Positions 7,788 through 16,901 of a stretch of 64,000 nucleotides of DNA are shown one piece after another; position 1 is the stretch's first letter; each line of letters opens with the position of its first letter. The notes below the pieces were generated by a model, which was not told the DNA's origin, did no database searches, and was given only the letters and a program-made list of their open reading frames with translations. A program made the translations under genes and the position numbers. This DNA is from Pseudomonas marginalis. Lineage in GTDB: Bacteria > Pseudomonadota > Gammaproteobacteria > Pseudomonadales > Pseudomonadaceae. The stretch covers positions 2,237,001-2,301,000 of the forward strand of contig NZ_JALJWV010000001.1 in the NCBI RefSeq assembly GCF_024169655.1, given 5' to 3'.

Positions 7788-9122
7788 ATGTTGCCAGCAG
7801 AAACCCAGCGCATCATCGACAAGTACGGCATCAAGTACGTGCTTGCGCAGTTTGTGGATATACACGGTGCGGCCAAGACCAAGTCGGTGCCGATTTGCGG
7901 GCTCAAGACGGTGGCCGAAGAGGGCGCCGGGTTTGCCGGGTTTGCCATCAGCGGCATGGGCATGGAACCCCACGGCCCTGACTTCATGGCGCGGGGTGAC
8001 CTGTCCACGCTGACCCCGGTGCCCTGGCAGCCGGGTTACGGGCGCGTGGTGTGCGTCGGGCATGTCGACGGCAAGCCCCATCCCTTTGATAGCCGCTACG
8101 TGCTGCAGCAGCAGGTGCAGCGCCTGCAAGACAAGGGCTGGACGCTGAACACCGGCCTGGAACCCGAATTCAACCTGATGCGCCGCGATGAACAGGGCAA
8201 GCTGCAACTGGTCGACCCCAGCGACAACCTCGACAAGCCCTGCTACGACTACAAGGGCCTGTCGCGCTCGCGGGTGTTCCTGGAGCGCCTGACCGAAGCC
8301 TTGCAGGCGGTGGATTTCGAGGTCTATCAGATCGATCACGAAGACGCCAACGGCCAGTTCGAGATCAACTACACCTACAGCGACGCCCTGACCTCGGCCG
8401 ACCGCTTTACCTTCTTCCGCATGGCCGCCGGCGAGATCGCCAACGACCTGGGCATGATCTGTTCGTTCATGCCCAAGCCCGACCCGAAACGCGCCGGCAA
8501 CGGCATGCACTTTCACCTGTCGATCAGCAGCGCCGAGAACAAAAACCTGTTCCATGACGCCAGCGACCCGAGCGGCATGGGCCTGTCGAAACTGGCCTAT
8601 CACTTCGCCGCCGGCCTGCTCGCCCATGGCCCGGCGCTGTGTGCCTTCGCCGCGCCCACCGTCAACTCCTACAAGCGCCTGGTGGTGGGCAATTCGCTGT
8701 CCGGCGCCACCTGGGCCCCGGCCTTTATCGCGTTTGGTGCCAACAACCGTTCGGCCATGGTGCGCGTGCCTTACGGCCGCCTGGAGTTTCGCCTGCCGGA
8801 TGCCGGCTGCAACCCTTACCTGGTCAGCGCCGCGATCATCGCGGCGGGCCTGGACGGCATCGATCGCGAGTTGGAAATCGACCACGTCTGCAACGAAAAC
8901 CTCTACAGCCTGAGCCTGGAGCAGATCGCCGAGCGCGGCATCAAGACCTTGCCGCAATCCCTCAAGGAAGCCTGCGACGCGCTGGAAGCCGACCCGCTGT
9001 TCGCCGAGGTGCTGGGCCCGCAGATCGTGGGTGAGTTCATCAAGCTCAAGCGCATGGAGTGGGTGGAATACAGCCGCCATGTGAGCGACTGGGAAGTCCA
9101 GCGCTATACCGAATTTTTCTGA
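7788..9122 (+). CDS. gmaS: Gamma-glutamylmethylamide synthetase (glutamate-methylamine ligase)
   Basis: 444 residues preceded by GAGGAG. A glutamine-synthetase-fold enzyme of the GlnT/GmaS branch. Landmarks are [42 protein letters not shown] and NSYKRLVVG, plus the C-terminal [15 protein letters not shown]. It uses ATP to join methylamine to the gamma-carboxyl of glutamate, the entry reaction of the indirect methylamine pathway. It heads gmaS-mgsABC. Type-III glutamine synthetase or gamma-glutamyl-polyamine ligase would be the alternative, but the mgsABC genes right behind it make GmaS by far the best fit. Confidence 0.9.
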   Translation: MLPAETQRIIDKYGIKYVLAQFVDIHGAAKTKSVPICGLKTVAEEGAGFAGFAISGMGMEPHGPDFMARGDLSTLTPVPWQPGYGRVVCVGHVDGKPHPFDSRYVLQQQVQRLQDKGWTLNTGLEPEFNLMRRDEQGKLQLVDPSDNLDKPCYDYKGLSRSRVFLERLTEALQAVDFEVYQIDHEDANGQFEINYTYSDALTSADRFTFFRMAAGEIANDLGMICSFMPKPDPKRAGNGMHFHLSISSAENKNLFHDASDPSGMGLSKLAYHFAAGLLAHGPALCAFAAPTVNSYKRLVVGNSLSGATWAPAFIAFGANNRSAMVRVPYGRLEFRLPDAGCNPYLVSAAIIAAGLDGIDRELEIDHVCNENLYSLSLEQIAERGIKTLPQSLKEACDALEADPLFAEVLGPQIVGEFIKLKRMEWVEYSRHVSDWEVQRYTEFF

Positions 9123-9144
9123 CACCGTGTGACGGAGACTTGAT

Positions 9145-10050
9145 ATGTGTGGAATCGTAGGTCTGTACCTGAAAAACCCCCGATTGGAACCCCAGCTCGG
9201 CCAGTTGTTTGAACCGATGTTGCAGGCCATGACCGACCGTGGCCCGGACAGTGCGGGTTTTGCCATCTACGGTGATGAAGTCGCCGACGGCTGGGTCAAG
9301 CTGACCCTGCAAGCGACCACCGAGGGCTTCGACTGGAAAGCCCTGATGGGCGAACTGGAAGGGCGCCTGGGCTGTTCGCTGGACTGGTTTCAGAACGCCA
9401 GCGCCGCCGTGTTGAAGATCCACGCCGACGAAGCCCCGGTGCGCCTGGCCTTGGCCGAACTGGCGCCGAGCGTGCGCGTCATGAGCGCCGGGCAGAGCAT
9501 CGAGATCCTCAAGGGCATGGGCCTGCCCCAGGAAATTTCCCAGCGCTTTGGCCTGGCGAGCATGCAAGGCAGCCACATCATCGGCCACACCCGCATGGCC
9601 ACCGAAAGCGCGGTGACCATGGAAGGCAGCCACCCATTTTCCACCGGGGCCGACCTGTGCCTGGTGCATAACGGTTCGCTGTCGAACCACTTCCGCCTGC
9701 GCCAGGAACTCAAGCGCGAAGGCATCCATTTCGAAACCGACAACGACACCGAAGTCGCCGCCGGCTACCTGACCTGGCGCCTGCAACAGGGCGATTCGCT
9801 CAAAGAGGCGTTGGACCACGCCCTGGAAGACCTCGACGGCTTCTTCACCTTCGCCATCGGCACGCGCAACGGTTTTGCGGTGATCCGCGACCCGATCGCG
9901 TGCAAGCCGGCGATCCTCGCCGAGACCGACGACTACGTCGCCATGGCCTCCGAGTACCAGGCGCTGTCGAGCCTGCCAGGCATCGAGAACGCCCGCATCT
10001 GGGAGCCCGCACCGGCCACTTTGTACATCTGGGAACGCCAGTCAGCTTAA
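9145..10050 (+). CDS. mgsA: N-methylglutamate synthase, amidotransferase subunit
   Basis: 301 residues starting MCGIVGLYLKNP, so Cys2 becomes the N-terminal nucleophile of a class II glutamine amidotransferase. It resembles the PurF/GltS amidotransferase domain alone (GHTRMATESAV, CLVHNGSLSNHFRLR). In N-methylglutamate synthase this subunit releases methylamine from gamma-glutamylmethylamide. The gene is 22 bp behind gmaS and 11 bp ahead of mgsB. Confidence 0.9.
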   Translation: MCGIVGLYLKNPRLEPQLGQLFEPMLQAMTDRGPDSAGFAIYGDEVADGWVKLTLQATTEGFDWKALMGELEGRLGCSLDWFQNASAAVLKIHADEAPVRLALAELAPSVRVMSAGQSIEILKGMGLPQEISQRFGLASMQGSHIIGHTRMATESAVTMEGSHPFSTGADLCLVHNGSLSNHFRLRQELKREGIHFETDNDTEVAAGYLTWRLQQGDSLKEALDHALEDLDGFFTFAIGTRNGFAVIRDPIACKPAILAETDDYVAMASEYQALSSLPGIENARIWEPAPATLYIWERQSA

Positions 10051-10061
10051 GGAGCGCACAC

Positions 10062-10736
10062 ATGAAAATCATCGATCTTTCCACCGCCACCGTGCGTGAC
10101 CTCAACCAGGCGCTGCACGCGCAGGCCATCGACAACGAATGGCGCGTCACCCACTCCAACGGCAAGCACAACCTGGCGGTCGGGGTGAATCAGGCGGTGT
10201 CCATCGATATCGAGGGTCACGCCGGCTACTACTGCGCGGGCATGAACCAACAGGCGTCGATCACCGTACACGGCAACGTCGGCGTGGGCTGCGCCGAGAA
10301 CATGATGTCTGGTTCGGTGCGCGTCAAAGGCAGCGCGTCCCAGGCGGCTGGGGCCACGGCCCATGGCGGCTTGCTGGTGATCGAAGGCGACGCGGGGGCG
10401 CGTTGCGGGATTTCCATGAAAGGCATCGACATCGTGGTCGGCGGCAGCATCGGCCACATGAGCTGCTTCATGGGCCAGGCCGGGCGTTTGGTCGTCTGCG
10501 GCGATGCCGGCGACGCGCTGGGCGACTCGCTGTACGAAACCCACATCTACGTGAAGGGCACGGTGGAGTCGCTGGGCTCCGATTGCGTCGAAAAAGAGAT
10601 GCGCAGCGAGCACCTGCACGAGCTGCAAGAGCTGCTCGATCGCGCCGGTTTCGCCCACCGCGCTGCGGATTTCAAGCGCTACGGCTCGGCCCGCCAGTTG
10701 TACAACTTCAAAGTCGATAACGCCTCCGCGTACTGA
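10062..10736 (+). CDS. mgsB: N-methylglutamate synthase, GXGXG-domain subunit
   Basis: 224 residues equivalent to the C-terminal GXGXG beta-helix domain of glutamate synthase, with repeated Gly-rich turns (GNVGVGCAENMMSGSVRVKG, GGSIGHMSCFMGQAGRLVVCGDAGDALGDSLYE). It is the structural subunit linking the amidotransferase to the FMN subunit. Start at 10062 follows AAGGAG at -11. Its length and position between mgsA and mgsC match known mgsABC sets. Confidence 0.9.
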   Translation: MKIIDLSTATVRDLNQALHAQAIDNEWRVTHSNGKHNLAVGVNQAVSIDIEGHAGYYCAGMNQQASITVHGNVGVGCAENMMSGSVRVKGSASQAAGATAHGGLLVIEGDAGARCGISMKGIDIVVGGSIGHMSCFMGQAGRLVVCGDAGDALGDSLYETHIYVKGTVESLGSDCVEKEMRSEHLHELQELLDRAGFAHRAADFKRYGSARQLYNFKVDNASAY

Positions 10737-10751
10737 ACCAGGAGCTACACC

Positions 10752-12074
10752 ATGAGTGAAAAAACCCCTCCAGTGTTGCGCGAGTCGGCCACCTTCGACC
10801 GCCTGACCATCCAGGAAATCCAGCGTGCCGCCGAAACCGGCATCTACGACATTCGCGGTGGCGGTACCAAGCGCAAGCTGCCGCACTTCGATGACTTGTT
10901 GCTGCTGGGCGCCAGCGTGTCGCGTTACCCGCTGGAAGGCTATCGCGAGAAGTGCGGCACCGACGTGATCCTCGGCAACCGCTTCGCCAAGAAGCCGATC
11001 CACCTGAAGATCCCGGTGACCATCGCCGGCATGAGTTTCGGTGCGTTGTCGGCCAACGCCAAGGAAGCCCTGGGCCGTGGCGCGAGCATCGCCGGCACCA
11101 GCACCACCACCGGTGACGGCGGCATGACCCCGGAAGAGCGCGGCCAGTCGCGGCACCTGGTGTACCAGTACCTGCCGTCGCGCTACGGCATGAACCCCGA
11201 TGACCTGCGCAAGGCCGACGCCATCGAGATCGTTCTCGGCCAGGGCGCCAAGCCCGGCGGTGGCGGCATGTTGCTGGGCATGAAAGTCACCGAACGCGTG
11301 GCCGGCATGCGCACTTTGCCGATCGGCGTGGACCAGCGCAGCGCCTGCCGCCACCCGGACTGGACCGGCCCGGACGACTTGGCGATCAAGATTGCCGAGT
11401 TGCGCGAAATCACCGATTGGGAAAAACCGATCTACGTGAAAATCGGCGCCAGCCGGCCGTATTACGACGTGAAGCTGGCGGTCAAGGCCGGTGCCGATGT
11501 GATCGTGCTCGACGGCATGCAAGGCGGCACAGCCGCCACCCAGGAAGTGTTTATCGAGCATGTGGGCATCCCGATTCTGTCGGCCATCCCCCAAGCGGTA
11601 CAGGCTTTGCAAGAGATGGGCATGCACCGCAAGGTCCAGTTGATTGTGTCGGGCGGGATTCGCAACGGCGCCGATGTGGCCAAGGCCATGGCGATGGGCG
11701 CGGATGCGGTGGCCATCGGCACGGCCGCGCTGATTGCCCTGGGCGACAACCACCCGCGGCTGGACGCGGAACTGAAAAAGATCGGCTCGGCCGCCGGCTT
11801 CTACGACGACTGGCAGAACGGCCGCGACCCGGCCGGCATCACCACCCAGGACCCGGAGCTGTCGAAACGCCTGGACCCGGTGGAAGGCGGGCGGCGCTTG
11901 GCCAACTACCTGCGGGTGATGGTGCTGGAAGCCCAGACCATGGCCCGTGCGTGTGGCAAGTCGCACCTGCACAACCTCGACCCCGAGGACCTGGTGGCGC
12001 TGACGGTGGAGTCGGCCGCCATGGCCCGGGTGCCGTTGGCGGGGACCCGTTGGGTGCCGGGTTCCGGTTACTGA
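10752..12074 (+). CDS. mgsC: N-methylglutamate synthase, FMN-binding catalytic subunit
   Basis: 440 residues equivalent to the central FMN barrel of glutamate synthase. Visible are SFGALSANAKEALGRGASIAGTST, KPGGGGMLLGMKV, YVKIGASRPYYDVKLAVKAGADVIVLDGMQGGTAA and SGGIRNGADVAKAMAMGADAVAIGTAAL. It condenses methylamine with 2-oxoglutarate to N-methylglutamate. Only one Cys (RSACRHPDW) remains where GltS large subunits have a 3Fe-4S cluster motif. Last gene of the gmaS unit; a REP separates it from amt. Confidence 0.9.
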   Translation: MSEKTPPVLRESATFDRLTIQEIQRAAETGIYDIRGGGTKRKLPHFDDLLLLGASVSRYPLEGYREKCGTDVILGNRFAKKPIHLKIPVTIAGMSFGALSANAKEALGRGASIAGTSTTTGDGGMTPEERGQSRHLVYQYLPSRYGMNPDDLRKADAIEIVLGQGAKPGGGGMLLGMKVTERVAGMRTLPIGVDQRSACRHPDWTGPDDLAIKIAELREITDWEKPIYVKIGASRPYYDVKLAVKAGADVIVLDGMQGGTAATQEVFIEHVGIPILSAIPQAVQALQEMGMHRKVQLIVSGGIRNGADVAKAMAMGADAVAIGTAALIALGDNHPRLDAELKKIGSAAGFYDDWQNGRDPAGITTQDPELSKRLDPVEGGRRLANYLRVMVLEAQTMARACGKSHLHNLDPEDLVALTVESAAMARVPLAGTRWVPGSGY

Positions 12075-12114
12075 GTTACGAGCCGGCTTGCCGGCTGTTA
12101 CGGCGTTCCACCCC

Positions 12115-12213
12115 TGTAGGAGCGAGCTTGCTCGCGAAGGTCGTTAACGATAACGCGGGGATCCTGGATGCCCGCGTTGTCTGGACGTTTTTCGCGAGCA
12201 AGCTCGCTCCTAC
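12115..12213. repeat. REP pair, group B (TGTAGGAGCGAGCTTGCTCG)
   Basis: Inverted pair: TGTAGGAGCGAGCTTGCTCG at 12115 and CGAGCAAGCTCGCTCCTAC ending 12213. It lies between mgsC and amt and can fold into a long hairpin. The same family is at 52972-53071. Confidence 0.85.
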
Positions 12214-12248
12214 CAGCATCTCCCCTATCTTTTGCAGGAGCTTTGAAC

Positions 12249-13574
12249 ATGATCAATCGTCTTCTCGGCAAATCCCTCTTCGGCTTATTGGCCGCCGGTG
12301 CCTTCGCACCCTTGGCCCAGGCCGCCGATGCGCCCACCTTGAACACCGGCAGCACCGCCTGGATGGTCACCGCCGCGGTGCTGGTGCTGTTCATGTGCCT
12401 GCCGGGGCTCGCGCTGTTCTACGGCGGGTTGGTCCGGGCGAAAAACATGCTCTCGCTGTTCACCCAGTGTTTTGGCGTCGCCGGGCTGGTGGGCGTGCTG
12501 TGGGTGATCTACGGCTACAGCATGGTGGTGGACACCACGGGCATGGTCGAAGGGCAGGTGACCTTCAACAGTTTTGTCGGCGGCCTGAGCCGCGCGTTCC
12601 TGGCGGGCATGACCCCCGACAGCCTGGTGGGGGATATTCCGGAAGGCGTGTTCGTGACCTTCCAGATGACCTTCGCGATCATCACCCCGGCGCTGATCGC
12701 CGGCGCCTTCGCCGAACGCATGAAGTTCTCGGCGGCGCTGCTGTTCATGGCCATCTGGTTCACCCTGGTATATGCCCCGGTGGCGCATATGGTCTGGGGC
12801 GGTCCGGGGGCCTTGATGCATAACTGGGGCGTGCTCGACTTTGCCGGCGGCACCGCCGTACACATCAACGCCGGTGTGGCCGCGCTCGCCGCATGCCTGA
12901 TCCTCGGCAAGCGCAAGGGCTACCAGAACACGCCGATGCCCGCGCATAACCTGAGCCTGACCATGGCCGGTGCGGCGATGCTCTGGGTCGGCTGGTTCGG
13001 CTTCAATATCGGCTCCGGCGGCGGCCTCAACGGCACCTCGGGGATTGTCATGCTCAACACCCAACTGGGCGCCTGTGCGGGGATTCTCGGCTGGATGTTC
13101 ACCGAGTGGTTCAAGGTCGGCAAACCCAGCGCCCTGGGCCTGGCCAGCGGTGCATTGGCCGGCCTGGTGGGGATCACCCCGGCGTGCGCCTATGTCGGCG
13201 TCGGCGGCGCGTTGGCCATCGGTTTGCTGTGCGGGGTGTTCTGCTACTTGAGCGTGACCGTGTTGAAGCGGCGCTTCGGCTACGACGACAGCCTCGACGT
13301 ATTCGGCCTGCACGGCATCGGCGGCATGATCGGCGCCGTGCTCACCGGGGTGTTCTGCGTGCCGTCCATGGGCGGCCTGGTGGAAGGCGTGACCATGGGC
13401 GCGCAGGTGGTGGCACAGCTCAAAGGGGTGGCGCTGACCACCGTATACTGCTTCGTGGTCAGCTGGATCATCCTCAAGGTGGTCAATGCCCTGGTCGGCC
13501 TGCGCGCCCATGAGTCGGTGGAAGAGATGGGTCTGGACCTCGCCGAGCATAACGAGCGGGCCTACAACCACTGA
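12249..13574 (+). CDS. amt: Ammonium transporter, Amt family
   Basis: 441 residues with a leader-like N-terminus (LLGKSLFGLLAAGAFAPLAQA) and eleven hydrophobic segments. Motifs include FYGGLVRAKNMLS near residue 58, the twin-His helices HINAGVAALAACL and GLHGIGGMIGAVLTG, and FNIGSGGGLNGTSG. It moves ammonium (possibly methylammonium) across the inner membrane. No glnK lies beside it, unlike the housekeeping amtB locus. Pairing with mgsABC suggests use when methylamines supply nitrogen. Its last 15 codons are copied three times in the repeats downstream. Confidence 0.93.
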   Translation: MINRLLGKSLFGLLAAGAFAPLAQAADAPTLNTGSTAWMVTAAVLVLFMCLPGLALFYGGLVRAKNMLSLFTQCFGVAGLVGVLWVIYGYSMVVDTTGMVEGQVTFNSFVGGLSRAFLAGMTPDSLVGDIPEGVFVTFQMTFAIITPALIAGAFAERMKFSAALLFMAIWFTLVYAPVAHMVWGGPGALMHNWGVLDFAGGTAVHINAGVAALAACLILGKRKGYQNTPMPAHNLSLTMAGAAMLWVGWFGFNIGSGGGLNGTSGIVMLNTQLGACAGILGWMFTEWFKVGKPSALGLASGALAGLVGITPACAYVGVGGALAIGLLCGVFCYLSVTVLKRRFGYDDSLDVFGLHGIGGMIGAVLTGVFCVPSMGGLVEGVTMGAQVVAQLKGVALTTVYCFVVSWIILKVVNALVGLRAHESVEEMGLDLAEHNERAYNH

Positions 13575-14177
13575 TCCTCCCCCCGAGTAAACGCAGCTCA
13601 AAATGTGGGAGGGAGCTTGCTCCCGATGGCGCCGGATCAGTCAGCTTGTTTGTAGCTGACCCACTGCCATCGGGGGCAAGCCCCCTCCCACAGTTGCCTT
13701 GCTGTGCCACGGTGGATGGGGTTGGACCTGGCCGAGCATAACGGGCGGGCTTATAACCACTGATCCTCCCCCTGAGTAAACGCAGTTTTTTAATGTGGGA
13801 GGGGGCTTGTTGCGCCACGGTGGATGGGGCTGGACCTGGCCGAGCATAACGAGCGGGCTTACAACCACTGATCTTCCCCCTGAGTAAACGCAGCTCAAAA
13901 TGTGGGAGGGAGCTTGCTCCCGATGGCGCCGGATCAGCAGCTTGTTTGTAGCTGACCCACTGCCATCGGGGGCAAGCCCCCTCCCACAGTTGCCTTGCTG
14001 CGCCACGGTGGATGGGGTTGGACCTGGCCGAGCATAACGGGCGGGCTTATAACCACTGATCCTCCCCCTGAGTAAACGCCGCTTTTTAATGTGGGAGGGG
14101 GCTTGCCCCCGATGGCGCCGGATCAGCAGCTTGTTTGTAGCTGACCCACTGCCATCGGGGGCAAGCCCTCTCCCACA
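13525..14177. repeat. Tandem module: amt 3' end + REPIN + folD2-tail remnant
   Basis: Units start at 13525 (native amt end), 13715, 13823 and 14011. Each carries the amt tail (codons for MGLDLAEHNxRAYNH and stop), a short spacer ending GAGTAAACGC, and a REPIN (13604-13692, truncated at 13794-13809, 13901-13988, 14090-14177). After each comes TTGCGCCACGG or TTGCGCTGCAACTGG, resembling the folD2 3' end. Unit length is about 188-190 bp, with the truncated one 108 bp. No gene other than the ends of amt and folD2 lies here. Confidence 0.85.
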
Positions 14178-15070
14178 GTTGCTTTGTTGCGCTGCAACTG
14201 GCTGGCCACCAGGGTGTTCTTCAGCAGGTAGGCAATCGTCATCGGCCCCACGCCCCCCGGCACCGGTGTAATCGCGCTGGCCACGGTGCGTGCGCTGGCA
14301 TAGTCCACATCGCCCACCAACCGTGTGCCGGTCTCGGTGCTGATGCGGTTGATCCCCACGTCGATCACCACCGCGCCGGGCTTGAGCCAATTGGCATCGA
14401 TCAACTGCGGCCGCCCGACGGCGGCGACGACGATGTCGGCCAAGCGGCACAACGCCGGTGCATCGACGCTGCGCGAGTGCACCACGCTGACCGAGCAGTT
14501 GGCCTGCAACAGCAGGGTCGCCATCGGTTTGCCGACGATGTTCGAGCGACCAATCACCACCGCGTGCAAGCCACTCAAATCGCCGCAGGTTTCATGCAGC
14601 AGGCGCATGCAGCCGCTGGGCGTGCAGGGCGTGAGGACCTCGATGCCTTGCACCAGGCCGCCGACGTTCTCACGGTGGAAACCGTCCACGTCCTTGATCG
14701 GGTCAATCGCATGGATCACGGCCGCCTCATCGATATGCGCCGGCAACGGCAACTGCACCAGCACGCCGTTGACCGACGCGTCGGCGTTCAACTGGGCAAG
14801 CAGGTCGAGCACTTGCGCCTGGCTGGCGTCATCCGGCAGCCGGTATTCAAGGGAGCGAATCCCGACTTCCTTGGCCCGTAGCAGTTTGTTGCGCACATAC
14901 ACTTCGCTGGCCGGGTCGTTGCCCACCAGCACGACGGCCAGGGCCGGGAAGATTTTTTGCGTGGCAAGCAGCAGGACCTCGTCGCGAACCTCGTCGAGAA
15001 CCTGGGCAGAAATGGCCTTGCCGTCGATATCGCGGGCAAGGGAGGAGAGTGTGCTGGTCAAAAGCGTCAC
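14123..15070 (-). CDS. folD: Bifunctional methylene-THF dehydrogenase/cyclohydrolase (copy 2) with REPIN-encoded tail
   Basis: 315 residues from a GTG at 15070. Core motifs are intact ([39 protein letters not shown]). The last 20 or so residues, after [10 protein letters not shown], are translated from the REPIN at 14090-14177 and end QLQTSC, so the protein is about 30 residues longer than usual. It is the last gene of the long leftward dmm-tmm-tdm unit and supplies folate oxidation for C1 released by Tdm and the demethylase. About half identical to copy 1. Confidence 0.9.
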   Translation of the reverse strand: MTLLTSTLSSLARDIDGKAISAQVLDEVRDEVLLLATQKIFPALAVVLVGNDPASEVYVRNKLLRAKEVGIRSLEYRLPDDASQAQVLDLLAQLNADASVNGVLVQLPLPAHIDEAAVIHAIDPIKDVDGFHRENVGGLVQGIEVLTPCTPSGCMRLLHETCGDLSGLHAVVIGRSNIVGKPMATLLLQANCSVSVVHSRSVDAPALCRLADIVVAAVGRPQLIDANWLKPGAVVIDVGINRISTETGTRLVGDVDYASARTVASAITPVPGGVGPMTIAYLLKNTLVASQLQRNKATVGEGLPPMAVGQLQTSC

Positions 15071-15133
15071 CGTTGTCTGGAAAAATAGGGGAGCTGAGGG
15101 ATAAATCCCTCAGCGATAAGCCGCCCAGGGCAT

Positions 15134-16813
15134 TCAGGCTACCAGTTGATGGCAGGCATACACCACCAGCACACCGGCGATCAGCGTGGCATAGGGCAGC
15201 CAGCCGGCGCGGCGTTGGCCGTCATCGGCCTGGAGATACAGGTCGCTGAGCATCGCCGCGGGGAAGCGGCCTTTGTCCTGCACATAGTGGCGGTAGCAGA
15301 ACACCGGCAGGATCAGCAGCGCCAGCAGCAAGCCGGTGACCAGCGTGCCCGCGCCCCAGATATCCGCGCCCAGGCCCATGCACGCCAGGTTGACGAAGCT
15401 CAGCACGCCGCCGGCCGCCAGCAGCACGGTGGGGGCTTTGTACGGGCGCACCCAGTCGGGGCGGTCGAGGCGGTGGATCCAGCCGGCGTTGAGGTTGAGG
15501 AAGTTGAAAATGATGTAGCTGACGTTGGACGCCGCCAGCACGAACACATAGTCCGACATCAGCAACAACAGCAGGTTGAACGACAGGTCGGTCCACATCG
15601 CCGCCGTGGGCGCGCCGTGTTCGTTGGTGCGGCCCAGGTACTTGGGCAGCCAGCCATCCACCGATGCCTGATACAGGGTGCGCGACGAACCCGACATCGA
15701 GGTCATGATCGCCAGCAACGTGGCCAATACCAGCATGATCAGTACGATATTGGCGACCACCTTGCCGCCGCCGATGCTGTCGGCCATCACCTGACCAACG
15801 CCCATGCCGCTGTAGATCGCTGGCGACAGCAGGCCGCTGTACACCGCCGGTGTCACCACCGCGCCGCTGGCGTCGAGCACCGCCGGGGTCACCAGTTGGC
15901 CGAGCCCCAGGCTGCCTTGAAACGCCAGCGGCACCAGGGTGAACACCAGGATGCACAGCAGGCCGGCGTAGAAGATCGCCTTGAAGGTGTCACGCTTGGG
16001 GTCCTTGAACTCGCGGGTGTAGCACACCGCCGTTTCGAACCCGTAGGTGGACCACGCGGCCATGAACAGCCCGCCGGCCATCAGCGACCAGCCGGACATA
16101 TCCCACGGGCCGTCGATGACTTGCCCGGCTGCGTCATGGGCCAGCGGGTACAGCGGCAGGAAGTTGGCTTGGGTCGCGTCCCCGGTGAACAACGGCACCA
16201 CGCCCACCAGCAACAGCGGGATCAGCGAGGTGACCCCGAGCACCAGCGTCAGGCGCGCCGAGCGCAGGATGCCGCCATGCTGCACGGCAAACACCGTAAG
16301 CAGGATCAACAAGCCAATGGCGAATGTCGCGTTGATGCGCAACGACAGGCCGCTCTTGACCCAACCCAGGTCGAGCAGGGTCAGTTGCCAGGTGTTGATC
16401 AGCGCGTCGGCGGGAAACAGCGCGGTGAGGATATACCCCGCCGCCAGCCCCGAGCCGATGGACAGCACCGGCGACCAGGCCAGCCAGTTGCACCACACCG
16501 ACACCGGCGCGATCAACTTGCTGTAGCGCACCCAGGCCACCGCGCCGTACACCGACGCGCCGCCGGACTTGTGCGGGAACAGCCCGGCGATCTCGGCATA
16601 GGTGAAGGCCTGGATAAACCCGAACAGGATCGACACGATCCACACGATCCAGGCCGGTTTGCCCACCGTGGCGGCAATCGCGCCGATGGAGAACAGCACC
16701 AGCGCGGGGACGCCACTGGCGACCCAGAATGCACCGCGCCAATCGATCTTGCGGTGCAGGCTGCCCACTGAGCTGGCAGCCTGCGGTACAGCCTCGAACG
16801 TCGTCGCTTCCAT
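15134..16813 (-). CDS. APC-superfamily amino acid/amine permease
   Basis: 559 residues with about 12-14 hydrophobic helices and an N-terminal cytoplasmic stretch before DWRGAFWVASGVPALVLFSIG. Helix 1-2 region FTYAEIAGLFPHKSGGASVYGAVAWVRY is typical of the APC family. Placed directly after tdm (88 bp) and before folD2, it is a candidate importer for TMAO, TMA or a related amine. That substrate is inferred from position only; many relatives carry amino acids. Confidence 0.8.
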   Translation of the reverse strand: MEATTFEAVPQAASSVGSLHRKIDWRGAFWVASGVPALVLFSIGAIAATVGKPAWIVWIVSILFGFIQAFTYAEIAGLFPHKSGGASVYGAVAWVRYSKLIAPVSVWCNWLAWSPVLSIGSGLAAGYILTALFPADALINTWQLTLLDLGWVKSGLSLRINATFAIGLLILLTVFAVQHGGILRSARLTLVLGVTSLIPLLLVGVVPLFTGDATQANFLPLYPLAHDAAGQVIDGPWDMSGWSLMAGGLFMAAWSTYGFETAVCYTREFKDPKRDTFKAIFYAGLLCILVFTLVPLAFQGSLGLGQLVTPAVLDASGAVVTPAVYSGLLSPAIYSGMGVGQVMADSIGGGKVVANIVLIMLVLATLLAIMTSMSGSSRTLYQASVDGWLPKYLGRTNEHGAPTAAMWTDLSFNLLLLLMSDYVFVLAASNVSYIIFNFLNLNAGWIHRLDRPDWVRPYKAPTVLLAAGGVLSFVNLACMGLGADIWGAGTLVTGLLLALLILPVFCYRHYVQDKGRFPAAMLSDLYLQADDGQRRAGWLPYATLIAGVLVVYACHQLVA

Positions 16814-16901
16814 CTTCGTATTCCCATGTCTGAGTAGCGGTTAAGAAGGGCAATCAAAGTGGGCAGTCAAAGTGGGGTGGCACACATCGCTATTGGGACG
16901 A

